Positions 1 through 9,287 of a stretch of DNA of 38,043 bases are shown piece after piece. The position numbers and the translations under genes are program-made. This stretch comes from a candidate division CSSED10-310 bacterium. Lineage in GTDB: Bacteria > CSSED10-310 > JAFGJC01. The stretch is from NCBI GenBank assembly GCA_016927905.1, contig JAFGLW010000017.1, positions 1 to 38,043 of the forward strand, written 5' to 3'. Each line of letters opens with the position of its first letter. The first letter of the stretch is position 1. The notes under the pieces are model-generated. The model did not search any database, was not told the origin of the DNA, and saw only the letters and a program-made list of their open reading frames with translations.

Positions 1-1314
1 CGCACCGGCAACACCGACGCCCGCGCCCGCTCCGCCCGCACCGGCGCCCACACCGGGGCCGGAACCATATCCGCCGCCTCCCGGACCTCCGGGACCATCG
101 GATGGCCCTCCGGTACCTTCTCCCGGACCGCCGATTCCTTCACCCGGTCTTCCGGGCCCGCCGGCACCGGTTTCCTCCGCCGATTGACCGTCTTCGCTGA
201 TAATACCGTAATGGTACATGTCCACGGCGATGTGAACGACACCCTGAGCCGCCAAAAAGAGTCGGGCACTGCCCTGGTCCTTCAACCAGGCGACGCTCTG
301 GAGAAAAAGATTGGTCAGTTGATTGATTTCCTCGACCGTAACTCCCCGGATGAAGGTCAGGCTGGATATGTTCCGTTCTTCCATCCCCAGCATGAAATCC
401 TTCTGGAAACGGGTTTCCAGTTTCACCCGGATATCGTTCACCATGAGTTCTCCGCCCAGGTGTGTTACGACGATCATCTCGCTCACGGATAGCAGCGTCT
501 CCAGGCTGGAAATACAACCGTCCATCATCGCTTTCAGGTTGGGGTGCCCCGAGGGATACATGGTCGAACCCCGGATCACCATGGCCAGGCGTTTGATCAG
601 GTTTTCGGACTGCCTGACGATCATGGTGTCGGTGATTTTCGGGGATACAGCCTGGTATTCCTTCGATGCAGCAATACTCTGCCCGGATGCCGAATGCTCG
701 ATGTTGGATTCCGAAAGACTCAACTCATAGCTGCCGTCATCGGCCTGGATGAAATCCGCTTCCTGCAGAATCGCATCCAGGAACGTCCAGCACCGGTCGG
801 GAAAATCCCGCCGGAACAGCACCGCCCGCATGTCGTTGGCTTCTTGATTTTCCCGTGTGAATTTAACGATATCCATCAAACTCCGGTCGAGCGTTGGATA
901 TCCCTTTTCGGTCAATTTGTAATCGAGCAGCAGGTTGATCTGCAGGAAGATGTTGAACCGGGTCTGCAGAATCATCGTCTCGTCATAATCCATCTTCTCC
1001 AGATCGCTCAACAGGTTGAACACCTCGTTCATCCGAATGGACTTCTTCATCGCGGATCCAAGGCTTTTAATCTGGTTCTTGCTCAGATAACTCATGAACA
1101 TGTGGACGTCCAGGAGAATGGAAAAAAGGCCGGTGGACGCTTCACTTTCCAGGGACTGGCCGGTGATCTCGAAAATCAGTCCGGCCATCTTTTCCGGTTT
1201 CTGTTTCTTGATGAACTTGAAAACCGTTTCCTTCCGCTTCTGCCCTTCGTCAACCCGGAACGCGGCGGATTTCAACGCTTCAAATAACAGTTCACTCTCG
1301 TCTTTTTCATTCAC
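1..1314 (-). CDS. Partial regulatory protein with domain typical of HD-GYP/HEAT-associated proteins
   Basis: The frame is open from a GTG at 1312-1314 to the window edge, giving 438 codons with no stop, so the 3' end is missing. The start is supported by a GGAAGG ribosome-binding site about 8 bases upstream and an in-frame TAA just before it. The first ~200 residues are mostly helical and charged. A later segment (about residues 240-390) carries YPSGHP, a 'GGELMVND' strand-turn and 'LTFIRGVTVEEINQL'. I know this layout from uncharacterised domains that precede HD-GYP or HEAT modules in bacterial signalling proteins. The last ~50 visible residues are almost pure Gly/Pro/Ala, a low-complexity linker, so another domain may follow outside the window. 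There is no signal peptide, so it is probably cytoplasmic. The function is inferred only from this resemblance. Confidence 0.75.
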   Translation of the reverse strand, partial: MNEKDESELLFEALKSAAFRVDEGQKRKETVFKFIKKQKPEKMAGLIFEITGQSLESEASTGLFSILLDVHMFMSYLSKNQIKSLGSAMKKSIRMNEVFNLLSDLEKMDYDETMILQTRFNIFLQINLLLDYKLTEKGYPTLDRSLMDIVKFTRENQEANDMRAVLFRRDFPDRCWTFLDAILQEADFIQADDGSYELSLSESNIEHSASGQSIAASKEYQAVSPKITDTMIVRQSENLIKRLAMVIRGSTMYPSGHPNLKAMMDGCISSLETLLSVSEMIVVTHLGGELMVNDIRVKLETRFQKDFMLGMEERNISSLTFIRGVTVEEINQLTNLFLQSVAWLKDQGSARLFLAAQGVVHIAVDMYHYGIISEDGQSAEETGAGGPGRPGEGIGGPGEGTGGPSDGPGGPGGGGYGSGPGVGAGAGGAGAGVGVAGA

Positions 1315-1377
1315 AGCAAACCACCTTCCAGCGATTTAAAATCAACCACCAGAGTTTGAATTTCCAAATATACAAAT

Positions 1378-1406
1378 AAAATAATCGTCCGGCGTCAATC
1401 TGTCAA
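1378..1406 (-). promoter_or_regulatory. Sigma-70-type promoter for the truncated gene 1-1314
   Basis: On the minus strand TTGACA (1401-1406) and TATTTT (1378-1383) are separated by exactly 17 bases. The predicted start of transcription is near 1371, about 57 bases before the GTG. The surrounding DNA is AT-rich. This suggests the gene has its own promoter and does not depend on read-through from mscL. Confidence 0.5.
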
Positions 1407-1441
1407 ATTACAAATTCAAATTCGACCCGCGATGCGGCTGT

Positions 1442-1843
1442 TTATTTTTGTTTCAATATATCCCGGATCTCCGACAGCAGCGCTTCCTCTTTGGACGGCG
1501 GCGGCGGTGCAGCCGGTGCCGCCTCCTCTTTCTTCTTGAGGGAATTCATGGTCTTGACCACCAGGAATATGGCGAACGCAATGATCACGAAATCGATGAT
1601 CGTCTGGGTGAATTTCCCATAGTTCAGGGTAACCGCGGCCGTTTCACCAACCGCCTGCTTCAGGGTGATCGCCAGTTCGGAAAAATCGACCCCTCCCAGA
1701 AACAGGCCGACCGGGGGCATGATCACGTCCGCAACAAAAGATGAAACGATCTTTCCGAACGCGCCCCCGATCACGATGCCGACCGCCATGTCAATTACAT
1801 TCCCCCGCATTGCGAACGTTTTGAATTCTTTCATCATGCTCAT
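1442..1843 (-). CDS. mscL: Large-conductance mechanosensitive channel MscL
   Basis: MscL forms a pentameric inner-membrane pore that opens under membrane tension and releases solutes during osmotic downshock. The protein is 133 residues, the usual length. It begins MSMMKEF with the amphipathic N-terminal helix. TM1 follows with the pore-lining small residues G22, G26 and G30, then '[10 protein letters not shown]', a periplasmic loop, TM2 (about residues 75-97), an Ala/Pro-rich linker, and the C-terminal bundle helix [15 protein letters not shown] chose the ATG at 1841-1843 because GGGAGG lies 8 bases upstream and the frame aligns with known MscL. A longer in-frame extension exists but is not MscL-like. 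It lies 16 bases after the stop of the alkyltransferase gene, so the two are probably co-transcribed. Confidence 0.97.
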   Translation of the reverse strand: MSMMKEFKTFAMRGNVIDMAVGIVIGGAFGKIVSSFVADVIMPPVGLFLGGVDFSELAITLKQAVGETAAVTLNYGKFTQTIIDFVIIAFAIFLVVKTMNSLKKKEEAAPAAPPPPSKEEALLSEIRDILKQK

Positions 1844-1859
1844 TTCAATGTCCTCCCGT

Positions 1860-2417
1860 TTAATAGAATACTTTGTCCATGACCGCCTTTTCTCGATCAT
1901 CCATCGCCACACCTTCCATCTCCAGCAACGCCCTTTTCATGGCAGACCCGCCCTGAAACCCGCCGAGCTTTCCGTCTTCGTGAATGGTCCGGTGGCATGG
2001 AATCAAGATGGGGAACGGATTCGAGGCCAGCGCACGGCCCACCGCCCGGGCGCTTCCGGGAGATCCGATATGCCGGGCGATTCGCCCGTAGGTGCTGACA
2101 GAACCCCTCGGAACCGCGAATTCCGCCAGCAACACGCGCCGCTGAAACGGCGGACAGGCATCCATCGCCAGCCGATCCAGATTGAAGGTCACCGGGATCC
2201 CCGCCCAGAATCGCCCGATCATCCGCCGCAACCGATCGATGTCTCCGTGGATGGCAAACGCGCTCCCACCGTTCGCTTCGAGAATGGTCCGTTTCGTTTC
2301 CACCGTTCGATCCGGAAGCAGAATTCTCCGCACTTCGACTCTCGACGCCCTCCGGCACCATACAATACCGATTTCACCAAATGGAGCGGGATCGAATACA
2401 TACCGCAACTCACTCAC
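1860..2417 (-). CDS. ogt: Methylated-DNA--protein-cysteine S-methyltransferase
   Basis: This is a suicide DNA-repair protein that moves the alkyl group from O6-alkylguanine to its own cysteine. The protein is 185 residues. The C-terminal half has the full family signature: a helix-turn-helix region with [10 protein letters not shown], an Asn-Pro turn, the active-site PCHR with the acceptor Cys at residue 141, then 'GKLGGFQGG' and the final helix. The N-terminal ~85 residues are the variable ribonuclease-H-like domain. They lack the Ada metal-binding and AraC parts, so this is an Ogt/AGT-type enzyme rather than Ada. The start is a GTG with GGGGA five bases upstream. It heads a probable two-gene unit with mscL, 16 bases downstream. 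Confidence 0.93.
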   Translation of the reverse strand: MSELRYVFDPAPFGEIGIVWCRRASRVEVRRILLPDRTVETKRTILEANGGSAFAIHGDIDRLRRMIGRFWAGIPVTFNLDRLAMDACPPFQRRVLLAEFAVPRGSVSTYGRIARHIGSPGSARAVGRALASNPFPILIPCHRTIHEDGKLGGFQGGSAMKRALLEMEGVAMDDREKAVMDKVFY

Positions 2418-2507
2418 CGGATTCCCCGTACCGCTGGAAATTCACCCCCACTGCCGCGTCTCCATCAGAAAATTCAGAATCTCGATACAAACCGCTCAAT
2501 ATGGATT

Positions 2508-2536
2508 ATTTTAAACGTGTTTTGGACGGGATTCAA
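2508..2536 (-). promoter_or_regulatory. Probable promoter of the ogt-mscL unit
   Basis: On the minus strand TTGAAT (2531-2536) and TAAAAT (2508-2513) are separated by 17 bases. This places transcription start about 84 bases upstream of the ogt GTG. The match is moderate at -35 and good at -10. Confidence 0.35.
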
Positions 2537-2639
2537 TCCTCAGCCGAAGTCAATCCTGGGTTTCGAACGCCTTTTTGACGCCATCCACCTGCTCGACAGT
2601 GAAGCCTGCAGGATGGTTACAACGGGTGCCGGCGCAATA

Positions 2640-2653
2640 CCGGACCGGTCCGG
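2640..2653. repeat. 14-bp perfect palindrome in the ogt/pepA intergenic region
   Basis: CCGGACCGGTCCGG is a perfect inverted repeat lying between two divergently transcribed genes. It could be an operator, but GC-rich DNA makes such palindromes by chance fairly often. The rest of the 343-base gap (2418-2760) holds only the two candidate promoters; I see no small gene or RNA in it. Confidence 0.25.
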
Positions 2654-2706
2654 GATGCTCGGGGAAATGGATATGAAAGAGTGGAGATTCGATCCCGGGC
2701 GGCCGC

Positions 2707-2735
2707 TTGTAAAAGTGAGAAATCTATTTTACATT
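2707..2735 (+). promoter_or_regulatory. Candidate promoter of the leucyl aminopeptidase gene
   Basis: TTGTAA (2707-2712) and TACATT (2730-2735) are 17 bases apart, each matching four of six consensus positions. The leader would be very short, about 20 bases, but it would keep the GGGAGGGAA ribosome-binding site. Confidence 0.3.
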
Positions 2736-2760
2736 GCCGTGTCTGGCGGGAGGGAAGGCC

Positions 2761-4296
2761 ATGGAAGATGTTCTGACCATCGATGTACAAATCAAAAGCC
2801 GCATTCAGATCCAGCCCCGGGACACCGTCATTAATATGGTTACCGTCGAGGGTCTTGAAGAAGCGCTGGTGAATCATGACCGGTTCGCACCCCATCACTG
2901 CCGGATGCTCGAACGGGCGAAACACTCCGGCGATTTCACAGGCGCCGCGGGTGACTATCTGATCCGCTATCCGGACGACGGATCGGAAAACATTCACATT
3001 TTCCTCGGGCTGGGATCCCGCAAAACCATGGATAGCCGGACCGTCCAGAGCGCCGGCGCCGTCCTGGCGAGGAAAATGTCGAAACGAACCGTTCACAGCG
3101 CATTGCTGGATCTGGCGCTTCCGGTGAAACCGGATCCCCGCCGGATCATCAAACCCTTTTTGGAAGGCATCGGGATCGGCGCTTATACATTCACGAAGTA
3201 TTTCAAGGACAGAAAACCCTTTCCACTCGGCCGCATGACCCTCGTCATCTCGGATGACATGTCCCGGGATGAGGTTTACGACGCCGTGACCGATGCGGCG
3301 CATAATATCCAGGCTTCCAACATCTCCCGGCATCTCACAACCGAAGCCGCCAACTTCAAGACACCTGCCAAATTCGAAGCGCTTGTGCTCGAAAACCTGG
3401 AAGGATCCGGCCTGAATGTCCGCATCCTGCAGGCCGACGATCTGGAGCGGGAAAAATTGCACATGATCCAGGCCGTCGGACAGGCCGGCAGCGACCCGCC
3501 CCGCATGCTCATCATCGAACACATCCGGGACGACCGTCCGTTCTGCCTCGGCATCGTCGGCAAGGCCGTGACCTTCGACTCCGGCGGGCTGATGCTGAAA
3601 GCCCGGGAATCCCTGCCCCACATGCGGGACGACATGGCAGGCGCCGGCGCCGTGATCGGCGCCGTGTCCGCCTTGAAATGGCTGGACCTGGACTACAATG
3701 TGGTGGCCGCCATCCCCGTCGCGGAAAACCTGGTCGATTCCAAAGCCTACCGGCCTGCAGATGTCATTCTGACCCGGTGGGGCAAATCCGTGGAGATTGT
3801 CAACACCGATTGCGAAGGCCGCCTGCTGCTCGCTGATGCATTCATGTATCTCCAGGATACCTGCTCCCTGAACGCCATGCTCGATGTGGCCACCCTGACC
3901 GGGGCCGCCTACCGAGCGCTTGGAAACCGCGTAGCAGCCTACTTCACAAACGACGAACGCCTTGATGCGCTGATTCGGGAAACCCAGATCCGTTCCCGGG
4001 AGAAATTCTGGCGGCTGCCGCTCGAACACGACTACCTGGAACTGATCCGGAGCGACCTGGCGGATGTCAGCAACGAAGGCGGAGATCCTAAAACGATCAG
4101 CGCCGCGCTGTTTCTGGAATTGTTCATCCGGGAAAACCTGCCGTGGCTCCATCTCGATATCGGCGGCATCCTGACCCCGGACCGCAACGATCCTCTCTAT
4201 GGACCCAATGCTTTCGGAAGCGGCGTGCCGGTGGTCAGCCTGATCGAGTTCCTCCGGCTGCTCAACCGCAAACTGCCGGAATTCCAAACCGACTGA
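2761..4296 (+). CDS. pepA: Leucyl aminopeptidase, peptidase family M17
   Basis: This is a cytosolic dinuclear-metal aminopeptidase that removes N-terminal residues from peptides. The protein is 511 residues. The C-terminal catalytic domain has every metal and catalytic residue in family spacing: K268 and D273 in 'GKAVTFDSGG', K280, the Asp pair D290/D291 in 'HMRDDMAGAGAV', and D350, E352 and R354 in the signature NTDCEGRLLLADA. The usual signature is NTDAEGRL, so the Cys at 351 is a mild variation. The order and spacing match E. coli PepA with an offset of about two residues. I chose the ATG at 2761 because GGGAGGGAA sits just upstream; a GTG-type start 27 bases earlier has no good site. It stands alone, divergent from ogt and convergent with the beta-helix gene. 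Confidence 0.93.
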   Translation: MEDVLTIDVQIKSRIQIQPRDTVINMVTVEGLEEALVNHDRFAPHHCRMLERAKHSGDFTGAAGDYLIRYPDDGSENIHIFLGLGSRKTMDSRTVQSAGAVLARKMSKRTVHSALLDLALPVKPDPRRIIKPFLEGIGIGAYTFTKYFKDRKPFPLGRMTLVISDDMSRDEVYDAVTDAAHNIQASNISRHLTTEAANFKTPAKFEALVLENLEGSGLNVRILQADDLEREKLHMIQAVGQAGSDPPRMLIIEHIRDDRPFCLGIVGKAVTFDSGGLMLKARESLPHMRDDMAGAGAVIGAVSALKWLDLDYNVVAAIPVAENLVDSKAYRPADVILTRWGKSVEIVNTDCEGRLLLADAFMYLQDTCSLNAMLDVATLTGAAYRALGNRVAAYFTNDERLDALIRETQIRSREKFWRLPLEHDYLELIRSDLADVSNEGGDPKTISAALFLELFIRENLPWLHLDIGGILTPDRNDPLYGPNAFGSGVPVVSLIEFLRLLNRKLPEFQTD

Positions 4297-4441
4297 CACC
4301 GGAATCACTCGACGGCAGGAAATGAAAGGGCATCACCGGTGCTCCCGCGGTGCAGCCTCAGATCGATGGCGATCTTCCCAGCAACCGAAATGACCACCGC
4401 GACGATCGGGACTGCCCGGATTTGAGAATGGATCCGGAGCG

Positions 4442-5860
4442 TTAGGGGCCGAAACCGAATTCCCGCGCATCCCAGGTGCCCAGAATCGCCGAAAAATCGG
4501 GGACCATGAGGGCACCGTAAAAGTACAGGCCGGACATCGTCTGACTTCCGGTGTCCGGCCATTCGAACAGCGGGAGCACGTCCATGTTCGTGTTGCCGGT
4601 CGGAATGTCCATGACCCCGTAACAAAACGGCGGGGATCCCGACCCGGGCGGCTCCCAGCACGGCCAGAACCAATAGCTCGACAGAACATCCAGAACGACC
4701 ACCACCGGAATGCCCGCAACCGCCGGTCCGCCGTTGTAAATGATGCCCGCAACCCAGAAATCCTGAAACGGGCGGACCCAGGCCGGCAGGGTCAACTCGA
4801 TCCCGATTTCCCCCGAAGGCGGTGTCGCCGTCGGCGGCGGTCCGGACCCATAATACTCCACCGCACCGATGTCCACGATCCCCGTGTTCGGATTCGGCCG
4901 GGCATTCCCGTAAAAATCCTCCGGCGGTACGCCATGATACGAACCGCCGTTGTCAATGCAGATCGATTCCGCATGAGGCGAGAAAGAGGCGTCCAGGTCT
5001 GGATTCATCATGAAATTGTCCCCCTCGCTGAACGTTCCGATTCCGTCAAACAGTGCGGTTTCATATACGTTATGGTACAGGTTCAACGCCGAATCATTAT
5101 ACAGATAACCACCGATGTCACCGGGCCAGAATACATTGTTGTATACGTTCGAAGTGCAGTTGATAATAGAAAAATAAGCCTGATCCGGCGACCCGTCCGC
5201 TTCGTTGTCGATAAACGTATTGTTGATGAAATTCCCGAGATCGCCGTACTGCCGGACATACAGACCGCCACCCCTTGAATCGCCCCCGTGCCCGGTGGCT
5301 GAATTTTCCTGGAAAACGCAGTTCACGACGGTAATGTTTGACAGGGTGATGGCGTGGATGCCACCGCCGCAGAAATTGCACTGATTGTTGGTGAAATAGC
5401 AATCCGACACCGAGATTGCAGCCTCTTGACAATAAAGTTGCAGCCCGGCTCCGTAGTTGACATCCCCGGCATTCTGGATCACGAGATTTTCGATCACGAT
5501 CTCCGCACCCCAGTCATCCGCGCTGTAATAGGTGTTGATGTCCAGAACCCCGTGCAGCGAGTTGCCGTCCAGCCGGGGCGGACCGCTCGTTCCCGAAACG
5601 CCGATCACCGACAGTGACCGGCGCGCATACCCGCCGGCGGCAGGCTGGTACTGCAGCACACCCGTCAATCCGTAATGATGCGGCTGAATATAAATGATGT
5701 CATCTTCCGTGTTGTGCTCCGCTTCGTGGAACGCTTCCTGCAACTCCGCTTCGGTGTCCGGATAAAATGTCTCCCCCAGAACGGGCGGCGCAACCGCGAA
5801 AATCCCGATCGCAAAGATCCGCATCAAAATACTCCGACCCCCGGTTTTCTTGACCCCCAT
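4442..5860 (-). CDS. Secreted right-handed beta-helix protein with recurrent C-terminal module
   Basis: The protein is 472 residues. A signal peptide (basic n-region GVKKTGGRS, hydrophobic core, cut near VLG/ETF) shows export. The middle is a right-handed parallel beta-helix of pectate-lyase-like type, with repeated Asn-rich turns such as 'CYFTNNQC' and 'NNTFIDNEADG'. It ends with 'NARPNPNTGIVDIGAVEY', typical of choice-of-anchor Q proteins. A short Pro/Thr linker leads to the recurrent ~120-residue C-terminal module (about 4442-4815), with VVVLDVLSSYWFWPCW, VLPLFEWPDTGS and AILGTWDAREFGFGP. I chose the ATG at 5858-5860, since GGAGG lies 8 bases before it; an ATG six bases upstream is too close to that site. 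It is divergent from the peptidase gene. The substrate, if any, is unknown; it may be a structural or glycan-binding surface protein. Confidence 0.88.
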   Translation of the reverse strand: MGVKKTGGRSILMRIFAIGIFAVAPPVLGETFYPDTEAELQEAFHEAEHNTEDDIIYIQPHHYGLTGVLQYQPAAGGYARRSLSVIGVSGTSGPPRLDGNSLHGVLDINTYYSADDWGAEIVIENLVIQNAGDVNYGAGLQLYCQEAAISVSDCYFTNNQCNFCGGGIHAITLSNITVVNCVFQENSATGHGGDSRGGGLYVRQYGDLGNFINNTFIDNEADGSPDQAYFSIINCTSNVYNNVFWPGDIGGYLYNDSALNLYHNVYETALFDGIGTFSEGDNFMMNPDLDASFSPHAESICIDNGGSYHGVPPEDFYGNARPNPNTGIVDIGAVEYYGSGPPPTATPPSGEIGIELTLPAWVRPFQDFWVAGIIYNGGPAVAGIPVVVVLDVLSSYWFWPCWEPPGSGSPPFCYGVMDIPTGNTNMDVLPLFEWPDTGSQTMSGLYFYGALMVPDFSAILGTWDAREFGFGP

Positions 5861-6039
5861 GTCCATGTCCTCCAATAGTTTGATTTTACTTCAATATCCA
5901 TCCAAAAAAAAGGATCGAGTCTCTTGACGCCTGCGCACCCTGTTTAAATCCCGGATATCCCGTTTTCCAGCTCACCCGGACCGATATACAATGGAAAATC
6001 AACCGGTTTTAAATTATAAAGGGAATGGGGGTATTGTCG

Positions 6040-8892
6040 ATGCTGTGTCGGAAGTCGGGCGTTTTTCAATCCGGAAACCGGATCATAATCTCCGTGATTG
6101 CTGCCGGCATCCCTCTGTTTTGTTTCGCAACCGGCGTTCTGGGTTCCGGAATTTCCGACGCCGATTTCAATTCGGTCAACCGGAATATTCCCGGCGGAGT
6201 TCCGTTTGGCGTCATCCGGCAGATTGCCGTTTACAAGGCGGCGGAAGCATGGGGTTCCGCCTTCATACACTCCGTATTCCCCTGCTGCGACCTGAGGGGC
6301 GATGTCATCGCGTACCAATTCGTTTTCCAGAAGAATACCGAGGAACCGGTTCCCGTTGACCGGATTATTCATTCCAGGAAAGCACTGAGAGAACGCGACC
6401 ATGCCGCCCGGGAATCACTCGAGCGCGGGAAACAGGCGATAATCGCTGCTCAGGATCGGCAGAAAACCCGCAGATCGAACGCATCGACCCTCCCGCTCAA
6501 TCCTCAAAAAATGGACGGATCCGAACAGTTCCAAAAATCACATGAAAAAATGAACGCCCTGCATAAGAAGCTGTGGGGAACGGAAGATTTCGGCACGATT
6601 CTGGTTTCGGCACGAAGCAACTGCATCCCCGTCCCCATAATCTCCTACGGATTGCCCCACCTGTACGTCCGCGGGGATATCATCGAAACTCTGGCGGAAA
6701 ATGAAATCGGCGGGGATATCAAATTGAATCGGATCTATATGTCCGGTCCATTGGACATGTGGTATGAATTTGTGAATGACCAAACAAAACACGTCATTGT
6801 CGATGCAAACTCGGAACAAGTCCTGACTTTAAGCAAATTGATTCGGGCCATGCAGGACCGCAACCCGCTTGAACTGCCGCCTGAAACAGCAGGGGTGAAA
6901 TGGCGGGCGGTCCTGGCGGCATCCCGGTCCCCCGCATCGCAGCGGTCGCCGGTGTTCGTTTTGTATAACGACGAGGACGAAAACGGGAATTATACCAAAA
7001 AGCTGATCCCGACGTACGCCTGGAGCTGCGGGTGCGCTCCGACGGCTGCCGCCACCGCCATGGCCTACTGGGACAATCTGGGACCCATCGGGGGGGGTGA
7101 ATGGGGGAAATATACCCAATGGGGGCGGTTGATCGATTACTACGTCGATAAGGAAGCGCTGGAATCGTATCAGGGTTCCGATGGCGTTTATTATGTCTGG
7201 CACCACAGCTGGCGTAATTTCGAAAGACCGTTTTTAATCGTCGATCTGGCGATCAACATGGGAACAACCGGCGGGATGAATCCCGGGGGATCGACCATCT
7301 CAACCCGGATGGACGACGGAATCAATGCCGTGACGCTTTCGAAAGGTTACGACAGAAACTGGTCGGAATTCTTCTTCAATGACGTGTTTGAACGGGTGAT
7401 CGTCGAAATCGGCGGGAACCGGCCCTGCGTATGGGTTATTGAAAACCACGCGCTCTGTGCCTGGGGATATGATTCGGAAACGGTCGATCCGGTTGTGATA
7501 ACCTACGATTCCAACATGCCCCTCAGGCGGGACGTCGACAAGGACCTGGGCAGATCCATTGCCACCATATCCCCCCAGAACCCATCCCAGGAATATGAAG
7601 ATGTCGAACTCATCTATCCCGACGGGGATGAAATCTGGATCTGCGGAACAACCGGAACCATCGAATGGCACCAATATGAAGGCAGTCTGATCGACACCGT
7701 CCATCTTTCCTATTCCCGGAACGGCGGACTGGATTTCAGTGTATTGGAAAGCGGCCTGGCGAGTTCTCCCGGAACGAATCAATACGAGTGGCAGATTCCA
7801 CCCGGACTCGATTCGGAACGGGTCCGGATCCGGATCGAAAGCTGGCAGGGACCGTTCAATATGTACAGCGAGGACGGCAGTCAGAGAAATTTCACACTCT
7901 CCCCGGTCCAGGAACCGCCCCCGCCGCCTGAGAACATTCAGGCAACAGACGGATACGAATGCAACCTGGTCCGGGTGACCTGGAATGAGTCACCTGGAGC
8001 CGACGAATATTTGGTTTACCGGTTCGACCTGGCGGTGAGCGGCTGGCAGACCGAACTGGTTTACGATGATTACCCCCTCGGATTCGAACCTTACCGATAC
8101 CGGGTTAAAGCGAGAAATTCCTGGGGTGAGAGCGATTTCAGCGAAGGAGATGACGGAACCAGAAAAAATGTTCCAGAACCCGCAACCGGGGTTGAAGCCT
8201 CAGACGGCCTGTATCCGGACAGGGTAACAGTCGCCTGGGATGGTGATGCGCCGGACAGCGAATATCTTCTCTACCGGGACGGCGCTCCGGCACCGGGCGG
8301 TGAGTGGCAGACCGGCACCACCTATTTGGATGCCGGTGTGATACCGGATGAAATCTATTTCTACCAGGTTCTGTCCCGCAATCGATGCGGGGAGGGATCT
8401 CTGAGCGAGGGGGACGCTGGATGGAGTTCGACACATCCGGGCACGCCGACACCGACCCCCGTCCCGCCTTCGACCGCGACACCCACGGTACCGCCCACGG
8501 GGACGGGGATACCGAGCCCATCCGCGACGCCGCCGGAATGCGAAACCACCGGGGTGCGGCTCTGGATGCCGGCACACGAATTCCACCCCGGCGACCTCTG
8601 CGGATGCCGGGCGATTGTTTGTAACGCTGAAGACACGCTCTTGACCGGTTATCCTTTGTTCGTGATACTGGATGTCTATGGATCGTATTTTTTTGCACCC
8701 GGATTCAACGCGCTCGATTTTTATTCCGTCAATTTCCACCCGGGTGAAACGTCGCTGGATGTGATTCCTCTCTTCATCTGGCCGGAAAATGCCGGATCGG
8801 CTCGGGATATATTGTGGTACGCGGCCCTGACCGACCCAGATATCACGGTCATATATGGAACTATGGACACCTGGCGTTTCGGCTGGACGTAA
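6040..8892 (+). CDS. Secreted papain-fold (C39/C10-like) peptidase with FN3 domains and C-terminal module
   Basis: The protein is 950 residues with an N-terminal signal peptide. Residues ~40-300 resemble an activation propeptide. The catalytic domain has the Cys in 'CGCAPTAAATAMAYW' (C332), the His in NHALCAWGYD (H470), and a following YDSN (D490/N492). This is the Cys-His-Asn/Asp order of streptopain and C39-like peptidases. Next come two FN3 domains (about residues 624-706 and 708-800), a Pro/Thr linker rich in TPTPTPVPPST, and the recurrent C-terminal module (8539-8892). The start is chosen at 6040 because GGGGGT lies 8 bases upstream; the in-frame ATG at 6025 has a purine-rich run too close to it. 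Exact family and substrate are uncertain. It converges with a module remnant 26 bases downstream. Confidence 0.85.
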   Translation: MLCRKSGVFQSGNRIIISVIAAGIPLFCFATGVLGSGISDADFNSVNRNIPGGVPFGVIRQIAVYKAAEAWGSAFIHSVFPCCDLRGDVIAYQFVFQKNTEEPVPVDRIIHSRKALRERDHAARESLERGKQAIIAAQDRQKTRRSNASTLPLNPQKMDGSEQFQKSHEKMNALHKKLWGTEDFGTILVSARSNCIPVPIISYGLPHLYVRGDIIETLAENEIGGDIKLNRIYMSGPLDMWYEFVNDQTKHVIVDANSEQVLTLSKLIRAMQDRNPLELPPETAGVKWRAVLAASRSPASQRSPVFVLYNDEDENGNYTKKLIPTYAWSCGCAPTAAATAMAYWDNLGPIGGGEWGKYTQWGRLIDYYVDKEALESYQGSDGVYYVWHHSWRNFERPFLIVDLAINMGTTGGMNPGGSTISTRMDDGINAVTLSKGYDRNWSEFFFNDVFERVIVEIGGNRPCVWVIENHALCAWGYDSETVDPVVITYDSNMPLRRDVDKDLGRSIATISPQNPSQEYEDVELIYPDGDEIWICGTTGTIEWHQYEGSLIDTVHLSYSRNGGLDFSVLESGLASSPGTNQYEWQIPPGLDSERVRIRIESWQGPFNMYSEDGSQRNFTLSPVQEPPPPPENIQATDGYECNLVRVTWNESPGADEYLVYRFDLAVSGWQTELVYDDYPLGFEPYRYRVKARNSWGESDFSEGDDGTRKNVPEPATGVEASDGLYPDRVTVAWDGDAPDSEYLLYRDGAPAPGGEWQTGTTYLDAGVIPDEIYFYQVLSRNRCGEGSLSEGDAGWSSTHPGTPTPTPVPPSTATPTVPPTGTGIPSPSATPPECETTGVRLWMPAHEFHPGDLCGCRAIVCNAEDTLLTGYPLFVILDVYGSYFFAPGFNALDFYSVNFHPGETSLDVIPLFIWPENAGSARDILWYAALTDPDITVIYGTMDTWRFGWT

Positions 8893-8918
8893 TAGCCGGC
8901 GTCCGGGCGATTTAGTTG

Positions 8919-9029
8919 TTACTCCATCCACGCAAAGGATATGGTGCCCAGTTCACCGAAAAGCCGGGATTGGTTCGGCGTGAGCAGCGCGCCGTACCAC
9001 CGCGCGTGCCCTGTACCCGCTCCCTCCGG
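8919..9029 (-). pseudogene. Remnant: last 36 residues of a C-terminal module gene
   Basis: On the minus strand, beginning two bases after the yoeB stop codon, the frame reads PEGAGTGHARWYGALLTPNQ and continues to GELGTISFAWME before a TAA. This aligns with the end of the module in the neighbouring peptidase (PENAGSARDILWYAALTDPD, then YGTMDTWRFGWT), including PE-AG, WY-AL, T-P, G and F-W. There is no start and no signal peptide, and the upstream part is replaced by yefM-yoeB. It is therefore the tail of a former secreted-protein gene cut at the YoeB boundary. It is unlikely to be translated. Confidence 0.7.
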
Positions 9030-9030
9030 A

Positions 9031-9285
9031 CTACTGATAATGCGTCCACATCCGGATGATCTTGACGATTTTTTCAGGTTCCATGACCTGGCAGACGAGG
9101 CGGTGATGGATGTTGATGCGCCGGGAACACGCACCGCTCAGGTCACCGATCAGCTTTTCAAAGGGTGGCTGCCAGGGATTTTCACGTAAAATCTCAAGAA
9201 TTGATTCGACCCGTTTCTGAAGTCCGGCCTCATAAATTTTGCGAGCGTCTTTCTGCGCCTGCCGGGTGAAACGGATCTGCCACAT
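9031..9285 (-). CDS. yoeB: Toxin YoeB (RelE superfamily mRNA interferase)
   Basis: YoeB binds the ribosome and cleaves mRNA at the A site. The protein is 84 residues, exactly the usual length. It begins MWQIRFTRQAQKDARKI, a typical YoeB start, and has 'GDLSGACSRRINIHHRLV' and the C-terminal MWTHYQ. The catalytic candidates are E43 in PFEKL, R62 in HRLV and H82 near the end. The start is the ATG at 9283-9285, two bases after the antitoxin stop, giving translational coupling. The frame extends upstream inside the antitoxin but the extension is not YoeB-like. All key residues are present, so it is probably active and held by YefM. Confidence 0.93.
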   Translation of the reverse strand: MWQIRFTRQAQKDARKIYEAGLQKRVESILEILRENPWQPPFEKLIGDLSGACSRRINIHHRLVCQVMEPEKIVKIIRMWTHYQ

Positions 9286-9287
9286 GC

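Noticed and set aside
544..1287. 247-residue plus-strand open frame
   Set aside because: It is antisense to the GTG-started gene at 1-1314, which has a ribosome-binding site and recognisable domain motifs.
1665..2834. 389-residue plus-strand open frame across mscL and ogt
   Set aside because: It is antisense to two clearly identified genes and has a biased, Arg/Pro-rich, motif-free sequence.
2617..4308. 563-residue open frame on the minus strand opposite the aminopeptidase
   Set aside because: It is exactly antisense to a gene with all M17 active-site residues, lacks any family motif, and reflects high-GC third positions.
4297..4441. Possible rho-independent terminator between pepA and the beta-helix gene
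   Set aside because: Short GC-rich complementary stretches exist but no stem is followed by a T-run on either strand.
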